Translations under genes and position numbers: made by a program
Assembly: GCA_036435485.1 (NCBI GenBank)
Contig: CM071598.1
Span: 226,812,648-226,876,647, forward strand
DNA length: 64,000 nt
Direction: 5' to 3'
Source: Saposhnikovia divaricata
Taxonomy: Eukaryota; Streptophyta; Magnoliopsida; Apiales; Apiaceae
Notes under the pieces: model-generated
Told to the model about the DNA's origin: nothing
Database searches by the model: none
The model's input: only the letters and a program-made list of their open reading frames with translations
In this document: positions 10,266-23,400 of the stretch, piece after piece
How positions within the stretch are numbered: position 1 is the stretch's first letter
Layout: every line of letters begins with the position of its first letter

Positions 10266-10275
10266 CCACAAAATG
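8215..10275 (+). repeat. Duplication 2 source block (12 monomers), copy at +6081
   Basis: Matches about 14296-16356 at a constant offset of 6081 bp (36 monomers less 3 bases). Markers: AAAACCCAGTTTCG (8305 and 14386), CAAAGCACTTT (8620 and 14701), CTCGATTGTTA (about 9100 and 15181), and CTTCTAGAATT (about 9640 and 15721). The match ends where 10275 continues GGTCCGACTCG but 16356 continues GGTTCAACCCG. Confidence 0.82.
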
Positions 10276-11960
10276 GTCCGACTCGATTTTTAACAATATC
10301 CCGTGTACTAACCCCTTTGAGAATTTTCCGAAAACCCAGTTTCGATCATATCAGCTCCGATTCCGGTCCGAACTGCGTCAAATAAAATTTTGTTGAATTT
10401 CAATAACCCATAGGAACAAAATATGTAAAAATATCCACAAAATGGTCCGACTCGATTTTTATCAATATCCCGTGTACTAACCCCTTTGAGAATTTTCCGA
10501 AAACCGAGTTTCGATCATATCAGCTCCGATTCCGGTCCGAAATGCGTCAAATAAAATTTCATTGAATTCCAATAACCCATAGGAACAAAATATGTAAAAA
10601 TATCCACAAAATGGTCCGACTCGATTTTTAAAAATATCCCGTGTACTAACCCCTTAGAGGAATATCCAAAACCCAGTTTTGACTATATCAGCTCCGATTC
10701 AGGTCTGAATTGTGTCAAATAAAATTTCGTTGAATTCCAATAACCCATAGGAACAAAATATTTAAAAATATCCTTAAAATGGTCGGACTCGATTGTTAAC
10801 AATATCCCGTGTACAAACCACTTTGAGGATTATCCGAAAACCGAGTTTCGATCATATCAGCTCCGATTCAGGCCTGAATTGCGTCAAATAAAATTTTGTT
10901 GAATTTCAATAACCCATAGGAATAAAATATGTAAAATATCCACAAAATGGTCCGACTCGATTTTTAACAATATCCCGTGTACTAACCCCTTTGAGGATTA
11001 TCCGAAAACCGAGTTTCGATCATATCAGCTCCGATTCAGGTCTGAATTGCGTCAAATAAAATTTTGTTGAATTTCAATAACCCATAGGAATAAAATATGT
11101 AAAAATATCCACAAAATAGTCCGACTCGATTTTTAACAATATCCCGTGTACTAACCCCTTTGAGAATTTTCCGAAAACCGAGTTTCGATCATATCAGCTC
11201 TGATTCAGGTCTGAATTGCGTCAAATAAAATTTCATTGAATTCCAATAACCCATAGGAACAAAATATGTAAAAATATCCACAAAATGGTTCGACCCGATT
11301 TTTCACAATATCCCGTGTACTAACACCTTCTAGAATTTTCCGAAAACCGAGTTTCGATCATATCAGCTCCGATTCCGGTCCGAACTGCGTCAAATAAAAT
11401 TTCCTTGAATTCCAATAACCCATAGGAACAAAATATGTAAAAATATCCACAAAATGGTCCGACTCGATTTTTAACAATATCCCGTGTACTAACCCCTTTG
11501 AGGAATATCCAAAAACCCAGTTTTGACTATATCTGCTCCGATTCAGGTCTGAATTGTGTCAAACAAAATTTCGTTGAATTCCAATAACCCATAGGAACAA
11601 AATATTTAAAAATATCCTTAAAATGGTCGGACTCGATTTTTAACAAGATCCCGTGTACAAACCACTTTGAGGATTATCCGAAAACCGAGTTTCGATCATA
11701 TCAGCTCCGATTCAGGTCTGAATTGCGTCAAATAAAATTTTGTTGAATTTCAATAACCCATAGGAACAAAATATGTAAAAATATCCACAAAATGGTCTGA
11801 CTCGATTTTTAACAATATCCCGTGTACTAACCCCTTTGAGAATTTTCCGAAAACCGAGTTTCGATCATATCAGCTCCGATTCAGGTCTGAATTGCGTCAA
11901 ATAAAATTTCATTGAATTCCAATAACCCATAGGAACAAAATATGTAAAAATATCCACAAA
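8690..11960 (+). repeat. Ten-monomer tandem block, period 1688 bp
   Basis: About 8690-10272 is repeated at about 10378-11960. Paired markers at offset 1688 are ATCAATATCC (8773 and 10461), TCGATTGTTA (9101 and 10789) and TCTAGAATTT (9641 and 11329). The period is ten monomers less two bases. The left edge of the second copy, near 10378, is abrupt: GGTCCGAACTGCG of a type C monomer runs into TTTTGTTGAATTTC of a type A monomer, giving a C/A chimera. Confidence 0.85.
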
Positions 11961-14900
11961 ATGGTTCAACCCGATTTTTAAAAATATCCCGTGTACTAGC
12001 ACCTTTGAGAATTTTCCGAAAACCGAGTTTCGATCATATCAGCTCCGATTCCGGTCCGAACTGCGTCAAATAAAATTTCGTTGAATTCCAATAACCCATA
12101 GGAACAAAATATGTAAAAATATCCACAAAATGGTCCGACTCGATTTTTAACAATATCCCGTGTACTAACCCCTTTGAGGAATATCCAAAAACCCAGTTTT
12201 GACTATATCTGCTCCGATTCAGGTCTGAATTGTGTCAAACAAAATTTCGTTGAATTCCAATAACCCATAGGAACAAAATATTTAAAAATATCCTTAAAAT
12301 GGTCGGACTCGATTTTTAACAAGATCCCGTGTACAAACCACTTTGAGGATTATCCGAAAACCGAGTTTCGATCATATCAGCTCCGATTCAGGTCTGAATT
12401 GCGTCAAATAAAATTTTGTTGAATTTCAATAACCCATAGGAACAAAACAATGTAAAAATATCCACAAAATGGTCTGACTCGATTTTTAACAATATCCCGT
12501 GTACTAACCCCTTTGAGAATTTTCCGAAAACCGAGTTTCGATCATATCAGCTCCGATTCAGGTCTGAATTGCGTCAAATAAAATTTCATTGAATTCCAAT
12601 AACCCATAGGAACAAAATATGTAAAAATATCCACAAAATGGTTCAACCCGATTTTTAAAAATATCCCGTGTACTAGCACCTTTGAGAATTTTCCGAAAAC
12701 CGAGTTTCGATCATATCAGCTCCGATTCCGGTCCGAACTGCGTCAAATAAAATTTCGTTGAATTCCAATAACCCATAGGAACAAAATATATAAAAATATC
12801 CACAAAATGGTCCGACTCGATTTTTAACAATATCCCGTGTACTAACCCCTTTGAGGATTATCCAAAAACCGAGTTTTGACTATATCAGCTCCGATTCAGG
12901 TCTGAATTGTGTCAAATAAAATTTCGTTGAATTCCAATAACCCATAATAACAAAATATGTAAAAATATCCTTAAAATGGTCCGATTCGATTTTTAACAAT
13001 ATCCCGTGTACTAACCACTTTGAGGATTATCCGAAAACCGAGTTTCGATCATATCAGCTCCGATTCAGGTCTGAATTGCGTCAAATAAAATTTTGTTGAA
13101 TTTCAATAACCCATAGGAACAAAATATGTAAAAATATCCATAAAATGGTCCGACTCAATTTTTAACAATATCCCGTGTACTAACCCCTTTGAGAATTTTC
13201 CGAAAACCGAGTTTCGATCATATCAGCTCCGATTCAGGTCTGAATTGCGTCAAATAAAATTTCATTGAATTCCAATAACCCATAGGAACAAAATATGTAA
13301 AATTATCCACAAAATGGTTCGACCCGATTTTTCACAATATCCCGTGTACTAACACCTTTGAGAATTTTCCGAAAACCGAGTTTCGATCATATCAGCTCCG
13401 ATTCCGGTCCGAACTGCGTCAAATAAAATTTCCTTGAATTCCAATAACCCATAGGAACAAAATATGTAAAAATATCCACAAAATGTTCTGACTCGATTTT
13501 TAACAATATCCCGTGTACTAACCCCTTTGAGGAATATCCAAAAACCCAGTTTTGACTATATCAGCTCCGATTCAGGTCTGAATTGCGTCAAATAAAATTT
13601 CATTGAATTCCAATAACCCATAGGAACAAAATATGTAAAAATATCCACAAAATGGTTCAACCCGATTTTTAAAAATATCCCGTGTACTAACACCTTTGAG
13701 AATTTTCCGAAAACCGAGTTTCGATCATATCAGCTCCTATTCCGGTCCGAACTGCGTCAAATAAAATTTCCTTGAATTCCAATAACCCATAGGAACAAAA
13801 TATGTAAAAATATCCACAAAATGGTCCGACTCGATTTTTAACAATATCCCGTGTACTAACCCCTTTGAGGAATATCCAAAAACCCAGTTTTGACTATATC
13901 TGCTCCGATTCAGTTCTGAATTGTGTCAAACAAAATTTCGTTGAATTCCAATAACCCATAGGAACAAAATATTTAAAAATATCCTTAAAATGGTCGGACT
14001 CGATTTTTAACAAGATCCCGTGTACAAACCACTTTGAGGATTATCCGAAAACCGAGTTTCGATCATATCAGCTCCGATTCAGGTCTGAATTGCGTCAAAT
14101 AAAATTTTGTTGAATTTCAATAACCCATAGGAACAAAATATGTAAAAATATCCACAAAATGGTCTGACTCGATTTTTAACAATATCCCGTGTACTAACCC
14201 CTTTGAGAATTTTCCGAAAACCGAGTTTCGATCATATCAGCTCCGATTCAGGTCCGAATTGCGTCAAATAAAATTTCATTGAATTCCAATAACCCATAGG
14301 AACAAAATATGTAAAAATATCCACAAAATGGTCCGACTCGATTTTTAACAATATCCCGTGTACTAACCCCTTTGAGAATTTTCCGAAAACCCAGTTTCGA
14401 TCATATCAGCTCCGATTCCGGTCCGAACTGCGTCAAATAAAATTTCCTTGAAATCCAATAACCCATAGGAACAAAATATGTAAAAATATCTACAAAATGT
14501 TCTGACTCGATTTTTAACAATATCCCGTGTACTAACCCCTTTGAGGAATATCCAAAAACCCAGTTTTGACTATATCAGCTCCGATTCAGGTCTGAATTGT
14601 GTCAAATAAAATTTCGTTGAATTCCAACAACCCATAGGAACAAAATATTTAAAAATATCCTTAAAATGGTCGGACTCGATTTTTAACAATATCCCGTGTA
14701 CAAAGCACTTTGAGGATTATCCGAAAACCGAGTTTCGATCATATCAGCTCCGATTCAGGTCTGAATTGCGTCAAATAAAATTTTGTTGAATTTCAATAAC
14801 CCATAGGAACAAAATATGTAAAAATATCCACAAAATGGTCCGACTCGATTTTTATCAATATCCCGTGTACTAACCCCTTTGAGAATTTTCCGAAAACCGA

Positions 14901-17900
14901 GTTTCGATCATATCAGCTCCGATTCCGGTCCGAAATGCGTCAAATAAAATTTCATTGAATTCCAATAACCCATAGGAACAAAATATGTAAAAATATCCAC
15001 AAAATGGTCCGACTCGATTTTTAAAAATATCCCGTGTACTAACCCCTTAGAGGAATATCCAAAACCCAGTTTTGACTATATCAGCTCCGATTCAGGTCTG
15101 AATTGTGTCAAATAAAATTTCGTTGAATTCCAATAACCCATAGGAACAAAATATTTAAAAATATCCTTAAAATGGTCGGACTCGATTGTTAACAATATCC
15201 CGTGTACAAACCACTTTGAGGATTATCCGAAAACCGAGTTTCGATCATATCAGCTCCGATTCAGGCCTGAATTGCGTCAAATAAAATTTTGTTGAATTTC
15301 AATAACCCATAGGAATAAAATATGTAAAATATCCACAAAATGGTCCGACTCGATTTTTAACAATATCCCGTGTACTAACCCCTTTGAGGATTATCCGAAA
15401 ACCGAGTTTCGATCATATCAGCTCCGATTCAGGTCTGAATTGCGTCAAATAAAATTTTGTTGAATTTCAATAACCCATAGGAATAAAATATGTAAAAATA
15501 TCCACAAAATAGTCCGACTCGATTTTTAACAATATCCCGTGTACTAACCCCTTTGAGAATTTTCCGAAAACCGAGTTTCGATCATATCAGCTCTGATTCA
15601 GGTCTGAATTGCGTCAAATAAAATTTCATTGAATTCCAATAACCCATAGGAACAAAATATGTAAAAATATCCACAAAATGGTTCGACCCGATTTTTCACA
15701 ATATCCCGTGTACTAACACCTTCTAGAATTTTCCGAAAACCGAGTTTCGATCATATCAGCTCCGATTCCGGTCCGAACTGCGTCAAATAAAATTTCCTTG
15801 AATTCCAATAACCCATAGGAACAAAATATGTAAAAATATCCACAAAATGGTCCGACTCGATTTTTAACAATATCCCGTGTACTAACCCCTTTGAGGAATA
15901 TCCAAAAACCCAGTTTTGACTATATCTGCTCCGATTCAGGTCTGAATTGTGTCAAACAAAATTTCGTTGAATTCCAATAACCCATAGGAACAAAATATTT
16001 AAAAATATCCTTAAAATGGTCGGACTCGATTTTTAACAAGATCCCGTGTACAAACCACTTTGAGGATTATCCGAAAACCGAGTTTCGATCATATCAGCTC
16101 CGATTCAGGTCTGAATTGCGTCAAATAAAATTTTGTTGAATTTCAATAACCCATAGGAACAAAATATGTAAAAATATCCACAAAATGGTCTGACTCGATT
16201 TTTAACAATATCCCGTGTACTAACCCCTTTGAGAATTTTCCGAAAACCGAGTTTCGATCATATCAGCTCCGATTCAGGTCTGAATTGCGTCAAATAAAAT
16301 TTCATTGAATTCCAATAACCCATAGGAACAAAATATGTAAAAATATCCACAAAATGGTTCAACCCGATTTTTAAAAATATCCCGTGTACTAGCACCTTTG
16401 AGAATTTTCCGAAAACCGAGTTTCGATCATATCAGCTCCGATTCCGGTCCGAACTGCGTCAAATAAAATTTCGTTGAATTCCAATAACCCATAGGAACAA
16501 AATATGTAAAAATATCCACAAAATGGTCCGACTCGATTTTTAACAATATCCCGTGTACTAACCCCTTTGAGGAATATCCAAAAACCCAGTTTTGACTATA
16601 TCTGCTCCGATTCAGGTCTGAATTGTGTCAAACAAAATTTCGTTGAATTCCAATAACCCATAGGAACAAAATATTTAAAAATATCCTTAAAATGGTCGGA
16701 CTCGATTTTTAACAAGATCCCGTGTACAAACCACTTTGAGGATTATCCGAAAACCGAGTTTCGATCATATCAGCTCCGATTCAGGTCTGAATTGCGTCAA
16801 ATAAAATTTTGTTGAATTTCAATAACCCATAGGAACAAAACAATGTAAAAATATCCACAAAATGGTCTGACTCGATTTTTAACAATATCCCGTGTACTAA
16901 CCCCTTTGAGAATTTTCCGAAAACCGAGTTTCGATCATATCAGCTCCGATTCAGGTCTGAATTGCGTCAAATAAAATTTCATTGAATTCCAATAACCCAT
17001 AGGAACAAAATATGTAAAAATATCCACAAAATGGTTCAACCCGATTTTTAAAAATATCCCGTGTACTAGCACCTTTGAGAATTTTCCGAAAACCGAGTTT
17101 CGATCATATCAGCTCCGATTCCGGTCCGAACTGCGTCAAATAAAATTTCGTTGAATTCCAATAACCCATAGGAACAAAATATATAAAAATATCCACAAAA
17201 TGGTCCGACTCGATTTTTAACAATATCCCGTGTACTAACCCCTTTGAGGATTATCCAAAAACCGAGTTTTGACTATATCAGCTCCGATTCAGGTCTGAAT
17301 TGTGTCAAATAAAATTTCGTTGAATTCCAATAACCCATAATAACAAAATATGTAAAAATATCCTTAAAATGGTCCGATTCGATTTTTAACAATATCCCGT
17401 GTACTAACCACTTTGAGGATTATCCGAAAACCGAGTTTCGATCATATCAGCTCCGATTCAGGTCTGAATTGCGTCAAATAAAATTTTGTTGAATTTCAAT
17501 AACCCATAGGAACAAAATATGTAAAAATATCCATAAAATGGTCCGACTCAATTTTTAACAATATCCCGTGTACTAACCCCTTTGAGAATTTTCCGAAAAC
17601 CGAGTTTCGATCATATCAGCTCCGATTCAGGTCTGAATTGCGTCAAATAAAATTTCATTGAATTCCAATAACCCATAGGAACAAAATATGTAAAATTATC
17701 CACAAAATGGTTCGACCCGATTTTTCACAATATCCCGTGTACTAACACCTTTGAGAATTTTCCGAAAACCGAGTTTCGATCATATCAGCTCCGATTCCGG
17801 TCCGAACTGCGTCAAATAAAATTTCCTTGAATTCCAATAACCCATAGGAACAAAATATGTAAAAATATCCACAAAATGTTCTGACTCGATTTTTAACAAT

Positions 17901-18143
17901 ATCCCGTGTACTAACCCCTTTGAGGAATATCCAAAAACCCAGTTTTGACTATATCAGCTCCGATTCAGGTCTGAATTGCGTCAAATAAAATTTCATTGAA
18001 TTCCAATAACCCATAGGAACAAAATATGTAAAAATATCCACAAAATGGTTCAACCCGATTTTTAAAAATATCCCGTGTACTAACACCTTTGAGAATTTTC
18101 CGAAAACCGAGTTTCGATCATATCAGCTCCTATTCCGGTCCGA
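10378..18143 (+). repeat. 26-monomer repeat, period 4393 bp
   Basis: About 10378-13750 (20 monomers) recurs at about 14771-18143 at offset 4393. Markers: ATCAATATCC (10461 and 14854), TCGATTGTTA (10789 and 15182), the rare one-base insertion AACAAAACAATG (12441 and 16834) and CAGCTCCTATTCCGG (13731 and 18124). The match ends just after that marker, where 13750 reads CTGCGTCAAA and 18143 reads CTGCTTCAAA. The sequence between the copies (about 13750-14770) holds material related to 8.2-8.7 kb. Confidence 0.88.
11462..12814 (+). repeat. Two tandem copies of the D-A-B-C tetramer (676 bp)
   Basis: Monomers starting at 11462 and 12138 are 676 bp apart, and the next equivalent start is 12815 (677 bp, because of the extra base in AACAAAACAATG). 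Both tetramers share the private variants TATATCTGCTCC in D, AAGATCCCG in A and GTACTAGCACC in C. This is the cleanest example of the four-monomer higher-order repeat. The pair was then carried to about 15855-17207 by the 4393-bp duplication. Confidence 0.88.
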
Positions 18144-18162
18144 ACTGCTTCAAATAAAATTT

Positions 18163-19620
18163 CGTTGAATTCCAATAACCCATAGGAACAAAATATGTAA
18201 AAATATCCACAAAATGGTCTGACTCGATTTTTAACAATATCCCGTGTACTAACCCCTTTGAGGATTATCCAAAAACCGAGTTTTGACTATATCAGCTCCG
18301 ATTCAGGTCTCAATTGTGTCAAATAAAATTTCGTTGAATTCCAATAACCCATAAGAACAAAATATGTAAAAATATCCTTAAAATGGTCCTATTCGATTTT
18401 TAACAATATCCCGTGTACTAACCACTTTGAGGATTATCCGAAAACCGGGTTTCGATCATATCAGCTCCGATTCAGGTCTGAATTGCGTCAAATAAAATTT
18501 TGTTGAATTTCAATAACCCATAGGAACAAAATATGTAAAAATATCCATAAAATGGTCCGACTCAATTTTTAACAATATCCCGTGAACTAACCCCTTTGAG
18601 AATTTTCCGAAAACCGAGTTTCGATCATATCAGCTCTGATTCAGGTCTGAATTGCGTCAAATAAAATTTCATTGAATTCCAATAACCCATAGGAACAAAA
18701 TATGTAAAAATATCCACAAAATGGTTCGACCCGATTTTTCACAATATCCCGTGTACTAACACCTTCTAGAATTTTCCGAAAACCGAGTTTCGATCATATC
18801 AGCTCCGATTCCGGTCCGAACTGCGTCAAATAAAATTTCCTTGAATTCCAATAACCCATAGGAACAAAATATGTAAAAATATCCACAAAATGGTCCGACT
18901 CGATTTTTAACAATATCCCGTGTACTAACCCCTTTGAGGAATATCCAAAAACCCAGTTTTGACTATATCAGCTCCGATTCAGGTCTGAATTGTGTCAAAC
19001 AAAATTTCGTTGAATTCCAATAACCCATAGGAACAAAATATTTAAAAATATCCTTAAAATGGTCGGACTCGATTTTTAACAAGATCCCGTGTACAAACCA
19101 CTTTGAGGATTATCCGAAAACCGAGTTTCGATCATATCAGCTCCGATTCAGGTCTGAATTGCGTCAAATAAAATTTTGTTGAATTTCAATAACCCATAGG
19201 AACAAAATATGTAAAAATATCCACAAAATGGTCTGACTCGATTTTTAACAATATCCCGTGTACTAACCCCTTTGAGAATTTTCAGAAAACCGAGTTTCGA
19301 TCATATCAGCTCCGATTCAGGTCTGAATTGCGTCAAATAAAATTTCATTGAATTCCAATAACCCATAGGAACAAAATATGTAAAAATATCCACAAAATGG
19401 TTCAACCCGATTTTTAACAATATCCCGTGTACTAACACCTTTGAGAATTTTCCGAAAACAGAGTTTCGATCATATCAGCTCCGATTCCGGTCCGAACTGC
19501 GTCAAATAAAATTTCGTTTAATTCCAATAACCCATAGGAACAAAATATGTAAAAATATCCACAAAATGGTCCGACTCGATTTTTAACAATATCCCGTGTA
19601 CTAACCCCTTTGAGGATTAT
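18163..19620 (+). repeat. Block repeated at about 21543-23000 and 24078-25535
   Basis: The rare CGTGAACTAACC is at 18581, 21961 and 24496, giving offsets of 3380 bp (20 monomers) and 2535 bp (15 monomers). The rare GAAAACAGAG follows each of the three at the expected position (about 19451, 22831 and 25366). At 19620 the first copy continues with CCAAAAACCGAG, as the third does, while the second switches to CCGAAAACCGAG. The first copy is therefore co-linear with the third for longer (to about 20420/26335, offset 5915 bp). Confidence 0.85.
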
Positions 19621-20429
19621 CCAAAAACCGAGTTTTGACTATATCAGCTCCGATTCAGGTCTGAATTGTGTCAAATAAAATTTCGTTGAATTCCAATAAC
19701 CCATAATAACAAAATATGTAAAAATATCCTTAAAATGGTCCGATTCGATTTTTAACAATATCCCGTGTACTAACCACTTTGAGGATTATCCGAAAACCGA
19801 GTTTCGATCATATCAGCTCCGATTCAGGTCTGAATTGCGTCAAATAAAATTTTGTTGAATTTCAATAACCCATAGGACCAAAATATGTAAAAATATCCAT
19901 AAAATGGTCCGACTTAATTTTTCACAATATCCCGTGTACTAACCCCTTTGAGAATTTTCCGAAAACCGAGTTTCGATCATATCAGCTCCGATTCCGGTCC
20001 GAACTGCGTCAAATAAAATTTCCTTGAATTCCAATAACCCATAGGAACAAAATATGTAAAAATATCCACAAAATGGTCCGACTCAATTTTTAACAATATC
20101 CCGTGTACTAACCCCTTTGAGGAATATCCAAAAACCCAGTTTTGACTATATCAGCTCCGATTCAGGTCTGAATTGTGTCAAACAAAATTTCGTTGAATTC
20201 CAATAACCCATAGGAACAAAATATTTAAAAATATCCTTAAAATGGTCGGACTCGATTTTTAACAAGATCCCGTGTACAAACCACTTTGAGGATTATCCGA
20301 AAACCGAGTTTCGATCATATCAGCTCCGATTCAGGTCTGAATTGCGTCAAATAAAATTTTGTTGAATTTCAATAACCCATAGGAACAAAATATGTAAAAA
20401 TATCCACAAAATGGTCCGACTCGATTTTT

Positions 20430-23400
20430 AACAATATCCCGTGTACTAACCCCTTTGAGGATTATCCGAAAACCGAGTTTCGATCATATCAGCTCCGATT
20501 CAGGTCTGAATTGCGTCAAATAAAATTTTGTTGAATTTCAATAACCCATATGAATAAAATATGTAAAAATATCCACAAAATAGTCCGACTCGATTTTTAA
20601 CAATATCCCGTGTACTAACCCCTTTGAGAATTTTCCGAAAACCGAGTTTCGATCATATCAGCTCTGATTCAGGTCTGAATTGCGTCAAATAAAATTTCAT
20701 TGAATTCCAATAACCCATAGGAACAAAATATGTAAAAATATCCACAAAATGGTTCGACCCGATTTTTCACAATATCCCGTGTACTAACACCTTCTAGAAT
20801 TTTCCGAAAACCGAGTTTCGATCATATCAGCTCCGATTCAGGTCTGAATTGCGTCAAATAAAATTTTGTTGAATTTCAATAACCCATAGGAACAAAATAT
20901 GTAAAAATATCCACAAAATGGTCCGACTCGATTTTTAACAATATCCCGTGTACTAACCCCTTTGAGGAATATCCAAAAACCCAGTTTTGACTATATCTGC
21001 TCCGATTCAGGTCTGAATTGTGTCAAACAAAATTTCGTTGAATTCCAATAACCCATAGGAACAAAATATTTAAAAATATCCTTAAAATGGTCGGACTCGA
21101 TTTTTAACAAGATCCCGTGTACAAACCACTTTGAGGATTATCCGAAAACCGAGTTTCGATCATATCAGCTCCGATTCAGGTCTGAATTGCGTCAAATAAA
21201 ATTTTGTTGAATTTCAATAACCCATAGGAACAAAATATGTAAAAATATCCACAAAATGGTCTGACTCGATTTTTAACAATATCCCGTGTACTAACCCCTT
21301 TGAGAATTTTCCGAAAACCGAGTTTCGATCATATCAGCTCCGATTCAGGTCTGAATTGCGTCAAATAAAATTTCATTGAATTCCAATAACCCATAGGAAC
21401 AAAATATGTAAAAATATCCACAAAATGGTTCAACCCGATTTTTAACAATATCCCGTGTACTAACACCTTTGAGAATTTTCCGAAAACAGAGTTTCGATCA
21501 TATCAGCTCCGATTCCGGTCCGAACTGCGTCAAATAAAATTTCGTTTAATTCCAATAACCCATAGGAACAAAATATGTAAAAATATCCACAAAATGGTCT
21601 GACTCGATTTTTAACAATATCCCGTGTACTAACCCCTTTGAGGATTATCCAAAAACCGAGTTTTGACTATATCAGCTCCGATTCAGGTCTCAATTGTGTC
21701 AAATAAAATTTCGTTGAATTCCAATAACCCATAAGAACAAAATATGTAAAAATATCCTTAAAATGGTCCTATTCGATTTTTAACAATATCCCGTGTACTA
21801 ACCACTTTGAGGATTATCCGAAAACCGGGTTTCGATCATATCAGCTCCGATTCAGGTCTGAATTGCGTCAAATAAAATTTTGTTGAATTTCAATAACCCA
21901 TAGGAACAAAATATGTAAAAATATCCATAAAATGGTCCGACTCAATTTTTAACAATATCCCGTGAACTAACCCCTTTGAGAATTTTCCGAAAACCGAGTT
22001 TCGATCATATCAGCTCTGATTCAGGTCTGAATTGCGTCAAATAAAATTTCATTGAATTCCAATAACCCATAGGAACAAAATATGTAAAAATATCCACAAA
22101 ATGGTTCGACCCGATTTTTCACAATATCCCGTGTACTAACACCTTCTAGAATTTTCCGAAAACCGAGTTTCGATCATATCAGCTCCGATTCCGGTCCGAA
22201 CTGCGTCAAATAAAATTTCCTTGAATTCCAATAACCCATAGGAACAAAATATGTAAAAATATCCACAAAATGGTCCGACTCGATTTTTAACAATATCCCG
22301 TGTACTAACCCCTTTGAGGAATATCCAAAAACCCAGTTTTGACTATATCAGCTCCGATTCAGGTCTGAATTGTGTCAAACAAAATTTCGTTGAATTCCAA
22401 TAACCCATAGGAACAAAATATTTAAAAATATCCTTAAAATGGTCGGACTCGATTTTTAACAAGATCCCGTGTACAAACCACTTTGAGGATTATCCGAAAA
22501 CCGAGTTTCGATCATATCAGCTCCGATTCAGGTCTGAATTGCGTCAAATAAAATTTTGTTGAATTTCAATAACCCATAGGAACAAAATATGTAAAAATAT
22601 CCACAAAATGGTCTGACTCGATTTTTAACAATATCCCGTGTACTAACCCCTTTGAGAATTTTCCGAAAACCGAGTTTCGATCATATCAGCTCCGATTCAG
22701 GTCTGAATTGCGTCAAATAAAATTTCATTGAATTCCAATAACCCATAGGAACAAAATATGTAAAAATATCCACAAAATGGTTCAACCCGATTTTTAACAA
22801 TATCCCGTGTACTAACACCTTTGAGAATTTTCCGAAAACAGAGTTTCGATCATATCAGCTCCGATTCCGGTCCGAACTGCGTCAAATAAAATTTCGTTTA
22901 ATTCCAATAACCCATAGGAACAAAATATGTAAAAATATCCACAAAATGGTCCGACTCGATTTTTAACAATATCCCGTGTACTAACCCCTTTGAGGATTAT
23001 CCGAAAACCGAGTTTCGATCATATCAGCTCCGATTCAGGTCTGAATTGCGTCAAATAAAATTTTGTTGAATTTCAATAACCCATATGAATAAAATATGTA
23101 AAAATATCCACAAAATAGTCCGACTCGATTTTTAACAATATCCCGTGTACTAACCCCTTTGAGAATTTTCCGAAAACCGAGTTTCGATCATATCAGCTCT
23201 GATTCAGGTCTGAATTGCGTCAAATAAAATTTCATTGAATTCCAATAACCCATAGGAACAAAATATGTAAAAATATCCACAAAATGGTTCGACCCGATTT
23301 TTCACAATATCCCGTGTACTAACACCTTCTAGAATTTTCCGAAAACCGAGTTTCGATCATATCAGCTCCGATTCAGGTCTGAATTGCGTCAAATAAAATT

